A stretch of 49,018 nt of DNA from an uncultured Alphaproteobacteria bacterium (GTDB lineage: Bacteria > Pseudomonadota > Alphaproteobacteria > Bin95). Location: positions 70,700-119,717 of the forward strand of contig CALAHN010000081.1 in the NCBI GenBank assembly GCA_937891825.1, read 5' to 3'. Shown in pieces: positions 8,123 to 17,001 of the stretch; position 1 is the stretch's first letter, and each line of letters starts with the position of its first letter. The notes beneath the pieces were generated by a model. That model ran no database searches. It was not told where the DNA came from and saw only the letters and a program-made list of their open reading frames with translations. Both the position numbers and the translations under genes were made by a program.

Positions 8123-10215
8123 GAGCCGATCTGCCGGTCCATCGCCGCGCATGCGTCGGCAAAATCCGCGGCGAAAGCCTTGCCGTCGAGGAGCCGCGAC
8201 TGGCGGAGCCGCCGCCGCATAACGCCGCGAATCGCCGCCAATGGCTGCGGGTCGCGCGCCAGCGCCAGCGCCTGGGCGACATAGCCAGAGCCATCGGCGG
8301 CGGCGAGGTCAGGGAAGCCCGCATGGGTCATGACCGTCAGCCCATAACGGCTGAGCGACTGGCCGCCCGCGAGCGTCACCGTCGGCACGCCCATCCAGAG
8401 CGCCTCGCAGGTCGTCGTCACGCCGTTATAGGGCATGCTGTCGAGGGCGATATCGACCTGCCCATAAAGCGCCAGATGCTCCGCCTTGGTCGCTGTCGAG
8501 CCCATCAGCGTGGCGCGCGCCGGATCGATGCCGGCCGCTTGCAGCCGCCGCTCGAAATGGGCGACGGCCGCGGCGCAGCGGAAGCCGTTATCCTTCAGCA
8601 GCAGCCGGGCGTCCGGCAGGGCTGTCAGGATTTCCGCCCAGAGCCGAAGCGTCCTCGGGCTGGTCTTGGCGATGCGGTTGAAACTGCCGAAGGTGACATG
8701 GCCGTTCGCCAGCGCCGGCAGCGGCGCGACCGCGGCCGCATCGTCGGGCGGCCGGAAGCACAAGGCCGGCCCGGCGAGGACGATCGGCGTTTCGACCATC
8801 GGCTCCGCCGATCCGGGCGGCGTCAGGAGCGCGTCCGAAAGTTTGAAGTCGATGGCCGCCAGGCCGGTGGTCGACGGCCAGCCGAGCCAGCTCGCCTGAA
8901 TGGCCGCCGGCCGGAGGGCGAAGACATCCAGGCGCGTGTCGCCGGTATGTCCGGCGAGGTCGACCAGGATATCGATCCCGTCGGCGCGAATGGCGGCGGC
9001 GGTTTCCTCGGCTGTCCATGCGGCCGTGTCCCGCCAGCCTGACGCCAGCCGTTTCAGCCGGTCGGTCACCGCATCGGGCTGGGCGATGTTCGCATAGGCA
9101 TGGAGCGCAATGCGGTTCGGATCGAAATGCGCGAACAAGGGTTCGACGAAAGCGCCGACGGAATGGCTGCGAAGATCGGCCGAAACGAAGCCGATGCGGA
9201 GCGGCTCGCCGGGGCCGCGCGGCCGCTTCGAGGGCCGATCCGCAATGGCCAGGTCAGCCACGGCCGCCCGGCAGACCGCCGCCAGGTCTTCGGCCGAATT
9301 GCCGTCGTCATAGGCGGTCGCAAGGCAGAGATTGCGGCGGGCGGTCGCGTGGCCGGGCTCGCGCGCGATCAACGCCTTATAAGTCGCCTGCGCCCATCGC
9401 GGCCGGCCCTGGTCGAGCCGGCAGCTTGCGAGATTGTTCAGGACGTCGCCGCGATCGGGCGCGACCGCGAGACCGCCCAGATAGGCGGTCGCCGCCGCCT
9501 CGTACTGGCCAAGCGCCTGCAGTTCGACGCCAAGCGCGCCGTAGGCGTCATGCAGGTTGGGGTCGATCGCGATAGCGTCCCGATAACTGGCGATCGCCGC
9601 ATCGCGCTGGCCGAGCGCCGAAAGGGCGTTGCCAAGCGCGCCGAGCAGCGTCGCGTGGCCCGGCGTATGGCGCGGCGCATGAGCGAGCGCCCGACGATAG
9701 GCTGCGACGGCCGCTTCGTTCCGCCCCAGCGCCTGCAGCGCCTTGCCCAGATGGGCGGCCGCGGTTGGGTCGCCCTTGGCTTCGGCCTGCTCGAAGCTCG
9801 ATGCTGCTTCGTCCTGTTCGTTCAGGAGCGCTGCGGCGCGGCCGCGCAGCATCCAGCCTTTGGGCTCATTGGGCATCGCGGCCGTGAACGGCCGGATCAC
9901 GGCGAGCGCGCCCGCCGCATCGCCCTTGCCGATCAGCAGGCGGGCGAGTTGCAGCCGCGGGGCAGGCGCTTGCGGCGCCAGGCGAAGCGCCGTCGCGCAG
10001 GCGTCATGCGCCGCGTCGATCAGCCCTTGGCCTTCCAGCAGCGGCGCGAGCAGGGTTAGGGCGCGATGCTCGTGGGGCGCGGCCTTGAGGACAGCGCGGT
10101 ACTGGCGCTCCGCCTCGGCCAGATCGCCGGAGCGATGCAGCGCGAAGCCATGACGAAGCGCGGCCTCCGGATCGAAGGCTTGGGCGGGCAGGGCGATTGG
10201 CTGAGCGGATGTCAT
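8119..10215 (-). CDS. TPR / O-GlcNAc-transferase-like protein (GT41 family)
   Basis: A 698-residue protein. Residues 15 to about 310 are a chain of tetratricopeptide repeats (RHGFALHRSGDLAEAERQYR, then units ending in ALGR, ALGQ). Residues about 330-690 are the SPINDLY/OGT catalytic region: LRIGFVSADLRSHSVG, ILVDLAGHTGDTRLDVFALRPA, WLGWPSTTGL, VTFGSFNRIAKTSP and DSMPYNGVTTTCEALWMGVP, the UDP-sugar site. Family members glycosylate Ser/Thr of proteins; in bacteria flagellin and surface proteins are common targets, but the target here is unknown. ATG 10215 was chosen because the TPR homology begins straight after it. It is the last gene of a three-gene operon, 35 nt after the small membrane protein. 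Confidence 0.92.
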   Translation of the reverse strand: MTSAQPIALPAQAFDPEAALRHGFALHRSGDLAEAERQYRAVLKAAPHEHRALTLLAPLLEGQGLIDAAHDACATALRLAPQAPAPRLQLARLLIGKGDAAGALAVIRPFTAAMPNEPKGWMLRGRAAALLNEQDEAASSFEQAEAKGDPTAAAHLGKALQALGRNEAAVAAYRRALAHAPRHTPGHATLLGALGNALSALGQRDAAIASYRDAIAIDPNLHDAYGALGVELQALGQYEAAATAYLGGLAVAPDRGDVLNNLASCRLDQGRPRWAQATYKALIAREPGHATARRNLCLATAYDDGNSAEDLAAVCRAAVADLAIADRPSKRPRGPGEPLRIGFVSADLRSHSVGAFVEPLFAHFDPNRIALHAYANIAQPDAVTDRLKRLASGWRDTAAWTAEETAAAIRADGIDILVDLAGHTGDTRLDVFALRPAAIQASWLGWPSTTGLAAIDFKLSDALLTPPGSAEPMVETPIVLAGPALCFRPPDDAAAVAPLPALANGHVTFGSFNRIAKTSPRTLRLWAEILTALPDARLLLKDNGFRCAAAVAHFERRLQAAGIDPARATLMGSTATKAEHLALYGQVDIALDSMPYNGVTTTCEALWMGVPTVTLAGGQSLSRYGLTVMTHAGFPDLAAADGSGYVAQALALARDPQPLAAIRGVMRRRLRQSRLLDGKAFAADFADACAAMDRQIGS

Positions 10216-10250
10216 CCGCCGACGATGCGGCGGCGATGGTTTGCGCCGGA

Positions 10251-10541
10251 TTAACGCCGCCGTCGCGGCCGCCCCCATGCCAGGAACAACACGGCGAGGC
10301 CGCCCAGAATCGGCCAGGCGGGCCAGAGCAGGAAGGTCTGGATGACCGGATCCCAAAGCCAGGGCGCCACATAGCGCTGGGTGACGGCCTGGGCGAGGTT
10401 CAAGCTCTCGGGCGCCAGGCGGAAAGCGATTTCGCCGAAGGCGATCAGCCGCCATTCGCCATATTGAACCAGCCCCATCGCCTCCCAGACCAGAACGGCG
10501 ATGGCGGCGGCCAGAAGCAGCAGGCCGATCAGGCGTCGCAT
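10251..10541 (-). CDS. Small two-helix membrane protein, hypothetical
   Basis: A 96-residue protein with a hydrophobic helix at the N terminus (LIGLLLLAAAIAVLVWEAMG) and a second near the C terminus (WPAWPILGGLAVLFLAWG), ending in a basic tail (RPRRRR). The roughly 45 residues between them are amphipathic and probably periplasmic. The start at 10541 overlaps the end of the upstream glycosyltransferase gene by 13 nt, and the GT41 gene follows 35 nt later, so it is surely co-transcribed with both. I do not recognise the family. A membrane anchor or scaffold for the glycosylation enzymes is a guess from position only. Confidence 0.68.
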   Translation of the reverse strand: MRRLIGLLLLAAAIAVLVWEAMGLVQYGEWRLIAFGEIAFRLAPESLNLAQAVTQRYVAPWLWDPVIQTFLLWPAWPILGGLAVLFLAWGRPRRRR

Positions 10542-11788
10542 GGCGCGGATCCTTTGCATTTGCCGGCGAATGTCCGACCCGGGAACAAACGCCACGGCGC
10601 CTGACAATGCAAGGTCCAGGGAACCCCGGGCGTGCGTTTGCCCGCCGCGGTCAGCCGCTGGCGCCACCATCGGGCATCCCGGACGCCGTGGCGGACTTCG
10701 ACATAGACCAAGCGCGTCGCCGCCTTGAACAGGCTGTCGAGGAGCCAGGGAATATCGTCCTCCGGCATGGCGTCGAGGGTCCCGAGCGCGATCGCTGCGT
10801 CCGCCGCATGGGGCGCGCCGGCCAGGGCGTCGGCAAGCGCCAGGGGCGTCGCCGTCGCCGCGCCGGCCAAATCCCCGCCGCCCAGCGCCAGGACCGACCG
10901 AACGCCGAGGCGCTCGGCATTGCGGAGGAAGCGGTCGGCCGGCAGGGGCTGCGCCGGCCGGGCGGCGGCGACCGCGAATTCGGGGCTTGGGTTCGTATTT
11001 GTGAAAATCGTGAAGCCTTGCGCGTCCGCTTCGGCCTCAAGGCCTTCCCAGAGCGCGCCATGGGCGTGGGGGATATAGGAGATTTCGTTCGGGAACGGCC
11101 GCCAGGGCTGGCTTTGCAGGGTCGTGAAATGCAGCAGCTTCGACTGGCCGGCGCGGTATTCCTTGTCGCGCGCGTTCCATTCCGGCGGCAGCGGCGTTCT
11201 GAGCCCGGCCGCGTCGATCAGCGCGAGAAAAGCGCGGTGTTTCCGGCGGCCGGACCGGGCCAGGGCGGCTGGCCAGATCGGGGCCATCCGGGCGCAATCG
11301 ATCGTCATCACCGAGGTGTCGCCGTCGTTCAGCATCGCCGCCCCGCCGTCGCCGAGCGGCAGATCGAACAATTCCGCCGGATCGGCGAGATAGATCTGAT
11401 CGACGTCATTATAGATCGCCCGACCGGCGCCGCCCGCCATCGCCGGTATCGCATAGCGGTAATTGCTGAAGCCGGTCTTCCAGAAGCGGCGGTCGAACCC
11501 GGCGAGCTCCCGCATCAGGTAGACGTGATAGGCGCGCTTGGGGTCGCGGTGCTTGAGGATCGACCAGACCAGCACGCGCTCGCCCCGCGCCTGCCCGGTT
11601 TCCGTGCCGATGAAGATCCGCACCGGCGGCCGCGTATCGCCTGCGACGATGGCTGGAAAACTGGCGAGCGCCGGCTTGTCCCGCATGGGACGCGGCCGGT
11701 CGAGCGCCAGGCGCAGCACATAGCCGAAGCGACGATGGCGGAGCGGCGTCTTGAAGGACGGGTCTCGTTTCGTGGGCGGCGATAGCAT
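10529..11788 (-). CDS. GT8-like glycosyltransferase with C-terminal methyltransferase-like region
   Basis: A 419-residue protein. Residues 55 to about 230 look like a nucleotide-sugar-dependent transferase of the glycogenin/LgtC type: VRIFIGTETGQARGERVLVWSI at the N terminus, then AIYNDVDQIYL with a DxD metal motif (Asp128, Asp130). The region after about 300 (RSVLALGGGDLAGA, DIPWLLDSLFKAATRLVYVEV, DARWWRQRL) resembles a SAM-methyltransferase fold, without an obvious canonical GxGxG. ATG 11788 is preferred; the frame continues to 11896 without homology. First gene of the operon with the small membrane protein and the GT41 enzyme, suggesting a shared protein or envelope glycosylation job. Confidence 0.78.
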   Translation of the reverse strand: MLSPPTKRDPSFKTPLRHRRFGYVLRLALDRPRPMRDKPALASFPAIVAGDTRPPVRIFIGTETGQARGERVLVWSILKHRDPKRAYHVYLMRELAGFDRRFWKTGFSNYRYAIPAMAGGAGRAIYNDVDQIYLADPAELFDLPLGDGGAAMLNDGDTSVMTIDCARMAPIWPAALARSGRRKHRAFLALIDAAGLRTPLPPEWNARDKEYRAGQSKLLHFTTLQSQPWRPFPNEISYIPHAHGALWEGLEAEADAQGFTIFTNTNPSPEFAVAAARPAQPLPADRFLRNAERLGVRSVLALGGGDLAGAATATPLALADALAGAPHAADAAIALGTLDAMPEDDIPWLLDSLFKAATRLVYVEVRHGVRDARWWRQRLTAAGKRTPGVPWTLHCQAPWRLFPGRTFAGKCKGSAPCDA

Positions 11789-11976
11789 CGACAAGTCCTG
11801 GCGGCGGCGCGGATCGATCAGGAAAGCTTTGGCCCGACGGCAGCGGAATCGGCCAGCCTGACATTCCTGTTCTAGCTGGCTGGCGTCGCTCGGCAAGTTA
11901 GGTCAAACTTCCATGATCGCAGTTGGGGCTGGAGCAGCGCGTGTCCTGAAGGGCGCGCGCGCCTTGCTCCCATTGA

Positions 11977-12004
11977 TTGAAAGCGCTCACCATGTCCATA
12001 TTTT
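11977..12004 (+). promoter_or_regulatory. Candidate sigma-70-type promoter for the biotin carrier gene
   Basis: TTGAAA (11977-11982) and TATTTT (11999-12004) are separated by 16 nt, about 50 nt before the biotin-carrier start at 12054. The 265-nt gap between the minus-strand glycosyltransferase gene (11788) and this gene must also hold the divergent promoter, which I could not place. Matches are partial, so confidence is modest. Confidence 0.4.
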
Positions 12005-12053
12005 GGCGATGCCGCCATGATGTGGGTTAATCCAGCAGGAACAGGCAATAAAG

Positions 12054-12275
12054 ATGGCGGATGTGAAGGTTGTCGCGGAATCGTCAGGCACGGTCGCGCG
12101 CATTGAGGCGGAAGTTGGCGCCAAAGTCGCCGCGGACGATACGATTTTGATTGTCGAGGCGATGAAGATGGAAATTCCGATCGAGGCCGGCGTCGCCGGC
12201 ACGGTCAAGGAAATCCTGGTCGAAGCTGGCGACGCGGTCGAAGAAGGCGACGATGTCGCGATCATCGCGACCTGA
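12054..12275 (+). CDS. Stand-alone biotin/lipoyl carrier protein
   Basis: A 73-residue single-domain protein consisting only of the biotinyl domain. The biotin attachment site is EAMKME, with Lys38 as the acceptor, followed by the second half of the flattened beta barrel (GVAGTVKEILVEAGDAVEEGDDVAII). The full domain is present and there is no fused carboxylase or linker. Such free carriers serve acyl-CoA or urea-type carboxylases, but no biotin carboxylase or carboxyltransferase gene is adjacent, so its partner must be encoded elsewhere. The acyl-CoA ligase at 12904 is close but is not biotin-dependent. Confidence 0.9.
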   Translation: MADVKVVAESSGTVARIEAEVGAKVAADDTILIVEAMKMEIPIEAGVAGTVKEILVEAGDAVEEGDDVAIIAT

Positions 12276-12374
12276 AGGCGGCCCTGCCGCGTTTGATCCG
12301 TCGCCGGTTCGTCTGCGTAAGCCTTGAAAAGCGCCGAAGGCGAGCGGCGCGCGGCGCGAAGGAGGGCCGGGGCG

Positions 12375-12809
12375 ATGCGAAGTCTTCGACTGATGCGTTC
12401 AGCGTTTGCGGGGGCGCTGGCCGTATGCCTGCTGGCGCTCTGGGCGCCAGCGGCGGCGGCTGACGATGCGGCCGATATCCGGGCATTGCTGGAAGCGCAG
12501 ACCGCCGCGTTCACGGCGGGCGACGCGGACCGCGCGTTCGGCTTTGCCTCGCCCAACATTCAGGCGCGCTTTGGCGACGCCGAGACCTTCCTTCTGATGG
12601 TCGAATCCGGATATGGCGCGTTGATCGGTCCATCGGCCTATCGGGTCGAGGAGATTGAGCTTCGCGGCGACAAGGGCGCGGCCAGCGCCCATGTCGTCGG
12701 CAAGGACGGGCGGATATACAAGGCGGTCTATCCCCTGGCGCGCCTGCCGAGCGGCGAATGGCGCATCGACGGCTGTTTCCTGGAACAGGGCAAGGGACGA
12801 ATGTCCTGA
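12375..12809 (+). CDS. Exported DUF4864-family protein
   Basis: A 144-residue protein. The start at 12375 was chosen because GGAGGG lies upstream (12361) and a signal peptide follows (LMRSAFAGALAVCLLALWAP, cleavage expected after AAA). The mature part matches DUF4864: ADIRALLEAQTAAFTAGDADRAFGF, then ARFGDAETFLLMV and the closing GEWRIDGCFLE. The fold is probably the NTF2-like cone, as in other small proteins with this pattern, but no catalytic residues are known. It lies between the biotin carrier and the acyl-CoA ligase on the same strand, with gaps of about 100 nt on both sides. Confidence 0.82.
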   Translation: MRSLRLMRSAFAGALAVCLLALWAPAAAADDAADIRALLEAQTAAFTAGDADRAFGFASPNIQARFGDAETFLLMVESGYGALIGPSAYRVEEIELRGDKGAASAHVVGKDGRIYKAVYPLARLPSGEWRIDGCFLEQGKGRMS

Positions 12810-12834
12810 GCAGGCCAGCGCGCTAGACGAACTT

Positions 12835-12855
12835 CGCCGACGGCGCTTGTCGGCG
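12835..12855 (+). terminator. Hairpin after the DUF4864 gene, possible terminator
   Basis: A perfect 7-bp stem (CGCCGAC / GTCGGCG) with a 7-nt loop lies 26 nt after the DUF4864 stop and 49 nt before the next gene. It has no T-run, so it would not be a strong intrinsic terminator. Confidence 0.3.
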
Positions 12856-12903
12856 GAAGGCGCCGCGGGGTAGCCTTTCCCAAATGAATGGGAGGGCACG
12901 AGC

Positions 12904-15063
12904 ATGGCGACGACCGTCGCATCCAGGGATACGCTGCGGCTAGAGAGTTTGCGGGCCTTCTTCGAGCCGGCCCAGGTCGCCGTCATCGGCGCATCGACCG
13001 ATTTCACCAAGATCGGCGGCCGGCCGATCCACAACATGAAGATTGCCGGCTACAAGGGCCGCGTGCTGCCGATCAATCCGACGGTCAAGGAAGTTCAGGG
13101 CCTGCCGGCGTTCCCGGACCTCGCCAGCGTCGACGGGCCGGTTGACATGGCCATCGTCGTCGTGCCCCAGGCGCGCGGCCTGGTGGAGCCGGCGATCCGG
13201 TCCTGCATCGACAAGGGCGTGAAGGCGGCGATCATCCTCTCATCCGGCTTCGCCGAGATCGACGCCAAGGGCGCCGCCGCCCAGGCGCGCATCGCCGCCG
13301 CCGCAAAGGAAGCCGGCCTCCGGATCATGGGGCCGAACTGCATGGGCACCATGAACGCCAATACCGGCATGATCGCGACGTTCACGTCCGGTCTGGTCGA
13401 TAGCGGCCCGGATATCGGCGGCATCTCCATCGCCAGCCAGTCCGGCGCCTTCGGCTCCCATTGCTTCATGCTGGCCCGCGAACGCGGCCTCGGCATCAAT
13501 CTCTGGGCGACCATGGGCAATCAGGCGGATGTCGAGTTCTCGGACTGCGTCGCCTACATGGCCGAAGACCCGAACACGAAAGTCGTGATGGGCTACATCG
13601 AAGGCATTCAGGACGCGAACAAGTTCCAGGCGGCGCTCGCCCATGCCCAGGCGCAGAAGAAGCCGATCGTGCTGATGAAGGTCGGCACGTCGGATATCGG
13701 CTCGGCCGCCGCCGCTTCGCACACGGCGTCGCTCACCGGCTCGGACGCGGTCTTCGACGCCATGCTGAAGCAGTATGACGTCTATCGCGCCCGCTCGATC
13801 GACGAGATGTTCGACGTGGCCTATGCCGCGAGCTTCGGCAAGTTCCCGGTCACGCCGGACCTTGGCGTGATCACGGTCTCGGGCGGCGTCGGCGTCATCA
13901 TGGCCGATGCGGCGGCCGAAGCCGGCCTGACCTTGCCGGAGCTGCCGAAAGCCACCCAGAAGGCGATGCGCAAGCTCGTGCCGTTCGCCGGCACCCGCAA
14001 TCCGCTCGACGTGACGGCGCAGTTCATCAACGACACCAGCTTGATGAAGCCGATGTATGAGGCGCTGCTCGACGACGGCGGCTATGGCTCGTCGATCTGC
14101 TTCGGCGCGGCGGTCGGCCTCAACACGGCGATGATGGCGAAGATCACGCCGCAGCTTGAAGCCATCGGCGCGAAATATCCCGACCGGGCGCTGGCCATGT
14201 CGATCGTCAGCCGGCCGGAGACCCGCGCCGCCCTGGAAGCCGCAGGGTTCATGGTGTTCGAGGACCCGAGCCGAGGCATCAATGCGATCGCGGCGCTGCA
14301 TTATTTCGGCAAGGCGTTCAACGCCAAAGGCAAGCGCAAGGCGCCGCCAAAGCTCCCGAAAGGGGCGCCGAAGGTGGAAGCCGGCAAAGCCCTCAACGAG
14401 ACCGCGTCGAAGGCGCTGCTGGCGGCCTCCGGGGTGCCGATGGTCGATGAGCGCACGGTGACCTCCGCCGCCGCCGCGAGCAAGGCCGCGACGGAGATCG
14501 GCTTTCCGGTCGTGATGAAGATCGTCTCCGCCGATATTCTGCACAAGTCGGAAATCGGCGGCGTCATCCTCAATGTCGCCAGCGCCAAGGACGCGCAGGC
14601 GGCGTACAAGACGCTGCTGGAGCGGGCGGCGACCAAGGCGCCCAAGGCGCATGTGGACGGGGTGATGGTCGCGCCGATGATTTCGGACGGCGTCGAGACG
14701 ATCATGGGCGTCGTCCGCGATCCCATCTTCGGCCCAACGGTGATGTTCGGCCTCGGCGGCGTCTTCGTCGAGGTCCTGAAGGACGTGACCTTCCGGGTCG
14801 CGCCCTTCGGCGTCGATGTGGCGATGGAGATGATCGGCGAGGTCAAGGGCCGGGCCATGCTCGACGGCGTGCGCGGCGCGCCGCCCTCGGACGTGGCGGC
14901 GCTGGCCAAGGCCCTGGCGCAGCTTTCCAGCTTCGCGGCGGCGAATGCCGATACGCTTGAAACCGTAGACGTGAACCCGTTCCTGGTCCGCCCCAAGGGC
15001 AAGGGCGCCGTCGCCGTCGACGCCCTGGTGATCGGCCAGGGCGCTCCGACCGGGGGGCACTGA
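12904..15063 (+). CDS. Acyl/acetate-CoA ligase family protein (ADP-forming), fused alpha-beta
   Basis: A 719-residue protein. An N-terminal CoA-binding Rossmann domain (FFEPAQVAVIGASTDFTKIGG, residues about 20-145) is followed by succinyl-CoA-synthetase-like ligase domains (SQSGAFGSHCFMLARERGLG; AAAASHTASLTGSDAVFDAM with the expected phospho-histidine) and a C-terminal ATP-grasp domain from about residue 490 (GFPVVMKIVSADILHKSEIGGV, GLGGVFVEVLKDVTFRVAPF). The class interconverts acyl-CoA + ADP + Pi with acid + ATP + CoA; the actual acyl group cannot be read from the sequence. A GGGAGGG ribosome-binding site precedes the ATG. First gene of a five-gene operon, with its stop overlapping the next start by one base. 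Confidence 0.93.
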   Translation: MATTVASRDTLRLESLRAFFEPAQVAVIGASTDFTKIGGRPIHNMKIAGYKGRVLPINPTVKEVQGLPAFPDLASVDGPVDMAIVVVPQARGLVEPAIRSCIDKGVKAAIILSSGFAEIDAKGAAAQARIAAAAKEAGLRIMGPNCMGTMNANTGMIATFTSGLVDSGPDIGGISIASQSGAFGSHCFMLARERGLGINLWATMGNQADVEFSDCVAYMAEDPNTKVVMGYIEGIQDANKFQAALAHAQAQKKPIVLMKVGTSDIGSAAAASHTASLTGSDAVFDAMLKQYDVYRARSIDEMFDVAYAASFGKFPVTPDLGVITVSGGVGVIMADAAAEAGLTLPELPKATQKAMRKLVPFAGTRNPLDVTAQFINDTSLMKPMYEALLDDGGYGSSICFGAAVGLNTAMMAKITPQLEAIGAKYPDRALAMSIVSRPETRAALEAAGFMVFEDPSRGINAIAALHYFGKAFNAKGKRKAPPKLPKGAPKVEAGKALNETASKALLAASGVPMVDERTVTSAAAASKAATEIGFPVVMKIVSADILHKSEIGGVILNVASAKDAQAAYKTLLERAATKAPKAHVDGVMVAPMISDGVETIMGVVRDPIFGPTVMFGLGGVFVEVLKDVTFRVAPFGVDVAMEMIGEVKGRAMLDGVRGAPPSDVAALAKALAQLSSFAAANADTLETVDVNPFLVRPKGKGAVAVDALVIGQGAPTGGH

Positions 15064-15956
15064 TGGACGACCTCGCCAGCCGCTTTCCCTATCTGCCCTA
15101 CGACAACCGGCCGAAGCTGGAATGGCCGAACGGCGCCCGCGTCGCGCTCTGGGTGCTGCCGAACATCGAGCATTACGAATACCGGCCCGCGGTCGAGAAC
15201 GTGCGTTCGTCCTGGCCGCGCATGCCGGCGCCGGACGTGCTTGGCTACGGCATTCGGGATTACGGCAACCGGGTCGGCGTCTGGCGCATGTTCGACCTGT
15301 TCGACAAGCACAACGTCAGATGCACCGTCTCCCTGAACTTCGGCATCATCGAGCATTATCCGGATATCTGGGAGGCGATGGAGGCGCGGCAGTACGACTA
15401 TGTCTGCCATGGCCTCTATAACAGCCGCTACATGTGGGGCCTGAACGAGGCCGAGACCCACGCCGTCATCAAGGATTGCGTCGATACCTACCGGAAATAT
15501 TCCGGTCGCCAGTTGAACGGCTGGTTCGGCCCGGCCGCGAGCGGCACGTTCTGGGGGGCGGAAGCTTGCGCCAAGCACGGCATCGGCTTCTCGACCGATT
15601 TCTATCACGACGACCAGCCCGTGCCGGTCAAGACCAAGAACGGCGATCTCCTGGCGATCCCCTATTCCATGGATGTGAACGACGCCGTCGTCTACCGCTG
15701 GCAGACCGAGGGCAAGGAATTCGCCCGCATGATGTGCGACATGTTTGATGTGCTCTATGCCGAGGGCGCCAAGAGCGGCACGGTCATGCCGCTTTGTCTG
15801 CATCCCTATCTCTACGGCCAGCCGCATCGGCTGAAGTATCTCGATGAGACGCTGGCTTATATCCTGGGCCATGAGGGCGTCTGGCAGGCGACCGGCACGG
15901 AGATCATGAACTGGTGTAACCGGCACTGGGTTCCGAAGCTCGGGGCCGCCGGCTAG
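15063..15956 (+). CDS. Polysaccharide deacetylase / PuuE-allantoinase-like hydrolase
   Basis: A 297-residue protein of the carbohydrate esterase 4 (NodB-like) fold in its PuuE-type branch. Markers are RVGVWRMFDLFDKHNVRCTV near residue 75, YDYVCHGLYNSRYM, GWFGPAASGTFW and TDFYHDDQPVPVKT. The last corresponds to the DDxPY segment of allantoinase-type relatives, so a small amide or ureide is likelier than a polysaccharide. The canonical metal Asp motif (TFDDG) is not seen, as in other PuuE-branch proteins. It starts on the last base of the ligase stop (TGATG) and its own stop directly abuts the next ATG, so it is tightly coupled in the operon. Confidence 0.82.
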   Translation: MDDLASRFPYLPYDNRPKLEWPNGARVALWVLPNIEHYEYRPAVENVRSSWPRMPAPDVLGYGIRDYGNRVGVWRMFDLFDKHNVRCTVSLNFGIIEHYPDIWEAMEARQYDYVCHGLYNSRYMWGLNEAETHAVIKDCVDTYRKYSGRQLNGWFGPAASGTFWGAEACAKHGIGFSTDFYHDDQPVPVKTKNGDLLAIPYSMDVNDAVVYRWQTEGKEFARMMCDMFDVLYAEGAKSGTVMPLCLHPYLYGQPHRLKYLDETLAYILGHEGVWQATGTEIMNWCNRHWVPKLGAAG

Positions 15957-16970
15957 ATGCTGCGCTTCGGCGTCTTCGATCATCTCGACCAGAGCGGCAG
16001 GCCGCTGCAGGACATCTACAGCGCGCGCCTCGATCTGATCGAGGCTTATGACCGGGCCGGATTCTACGCCTATCACCTGGCGGAGCATCATGGCTCGCCC
16101 CTCGGCCTCGCGCCGAGCCCGAGCGTGTTCCTCGGCGCGGTCGCGGCGCGCACCCGGCGCCTGCGCTTCGGGCCGCTGGTCTACACCCTGCCGCTCTATG
16201 AGCCGCTCCGGCTGATCCAGGAAATTGGCATGCTGGACCAGATGAGCGGCGGCCGGCTGGAGGTCGGCGTCGGCCGCGGCATCGTTGCGTTCGAGACCGC
16301 GTTCTTCGGGCTGACCCATCTGGAGACGCCGCCCAGGTTCGAGGAAGCGCTGGATATTCTGCTGACGGGCCTCGGGGCCGACCGGCTGACCTATGACGGC
16401 CGCTTCTGGACCTATCGGGGCGTGCCGATGGAAATTCCGCCCGTGCAGCGGCCGCATCCGCCGATCTGGTACGGCGTCGGCCGTCCGGACCACGGCGCCT
16501 GGACGGCGGCGCGGGGCATGAACATCGTCGCGAACGGCGAAGCGGCCGCCAACCGCCTGATCTTTGATGCCTACCGGGATGCGGGCGGGCCGGCCGACGC
16601 GAAGCTCGGCTTCGCGCGTCATCTCGTCCTGGCCGAAACCGACGCTGAAGCCGAACGGCTGGCGGCGCCGGCGTTCGCCCGCTGGCGCGCCAATCTCGCC
16701 AAGCTCTGGCGCGACAATGGCGCCGATCCGATCCGCTTCCCGAAAGACTTTGCCGAAGCGAAGGCGCGCGGCCTCGCCATCGCGGGTGCGCCGGCGTTCG
16801 TGCGCGACGAACTCGCCCGGCAGATCGAAGCGTCGGGCGCCACATACATGCTGTGCCGCTTTGCCTTCGGCGACCTGACGCCGGACCATGCCCGCCGCTC
16901 GCTCGAGCTTTTCGTCGGCGACGTCGCGCCCGGTTTCCCGGGCGCGCTGGCGGACGCTGACATGAACTGA
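15957..16970 (+). CDS. LLM-class flavin-dependent oxidoreductase (bacterial luciferase-like)
   Basis: A 337-residue protein of the luciferase-like monooxygenase family. It begins LRFGVFDHLDQSG, has YAYHLAEHHGSPLGLAPSP around residue 40, LRFGPLVYTLPLYEPLRL and MSGGRLEVGVGRGI, the standard landmarks of FMN/F420-type TIM barrels. Alphaproteobacteria normally use reduced FMN from a separate reductase; none is encoded nearby. There are zero bases between the previous stop and this ATG. Within the cluster it could perform an oxidative ring-opening or N-oxidation step before the deacetylase, amidase and GGT-like enzyme act. That order is inference. Confidence 0.9.
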   Translation: MLRFGVFDHLDQSGRPLQDIYSARLDLIEAYDRAGFYAYHLAEHHGSPLGLAPSPSVFLGAVAARTRRLRFGPLVYTLPLYEPLRLIQEIGMLDQMSGGRLEVGVGRGIVAFETAFFGLTHLETPPRFEEALDILLTGLGADRLTYDGRFWTYRGVPMEIPPVQRPHPPIWYGVGRPDHGAWTAARGMNIVANGEAAANRLIFDAYRDAGGPADAKLGFARHLVLAETDAEAERLAAPAFARWRANLAKLWRDNGADPIRFPKDFAEAKARGLAIAGAPAFVRDELARQIEASGATYMLCRFAFGDLTPDHARRSLELFVGDVAPGFPGALADADMN

Positions 16971-17001
16971 CGGCGCGCAGCAGCGCGTAAAGGGGGAAGC
17001 C

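Noticed and set aside
13240-15060. Long open frame on the minus strand opposite the acyl-CoA ligase gene (606 codons)
   Set aside because: Composition is His/Arg/Gly-rich with no domain; it is the antisense mirror of a well-supported GC-rich gene.
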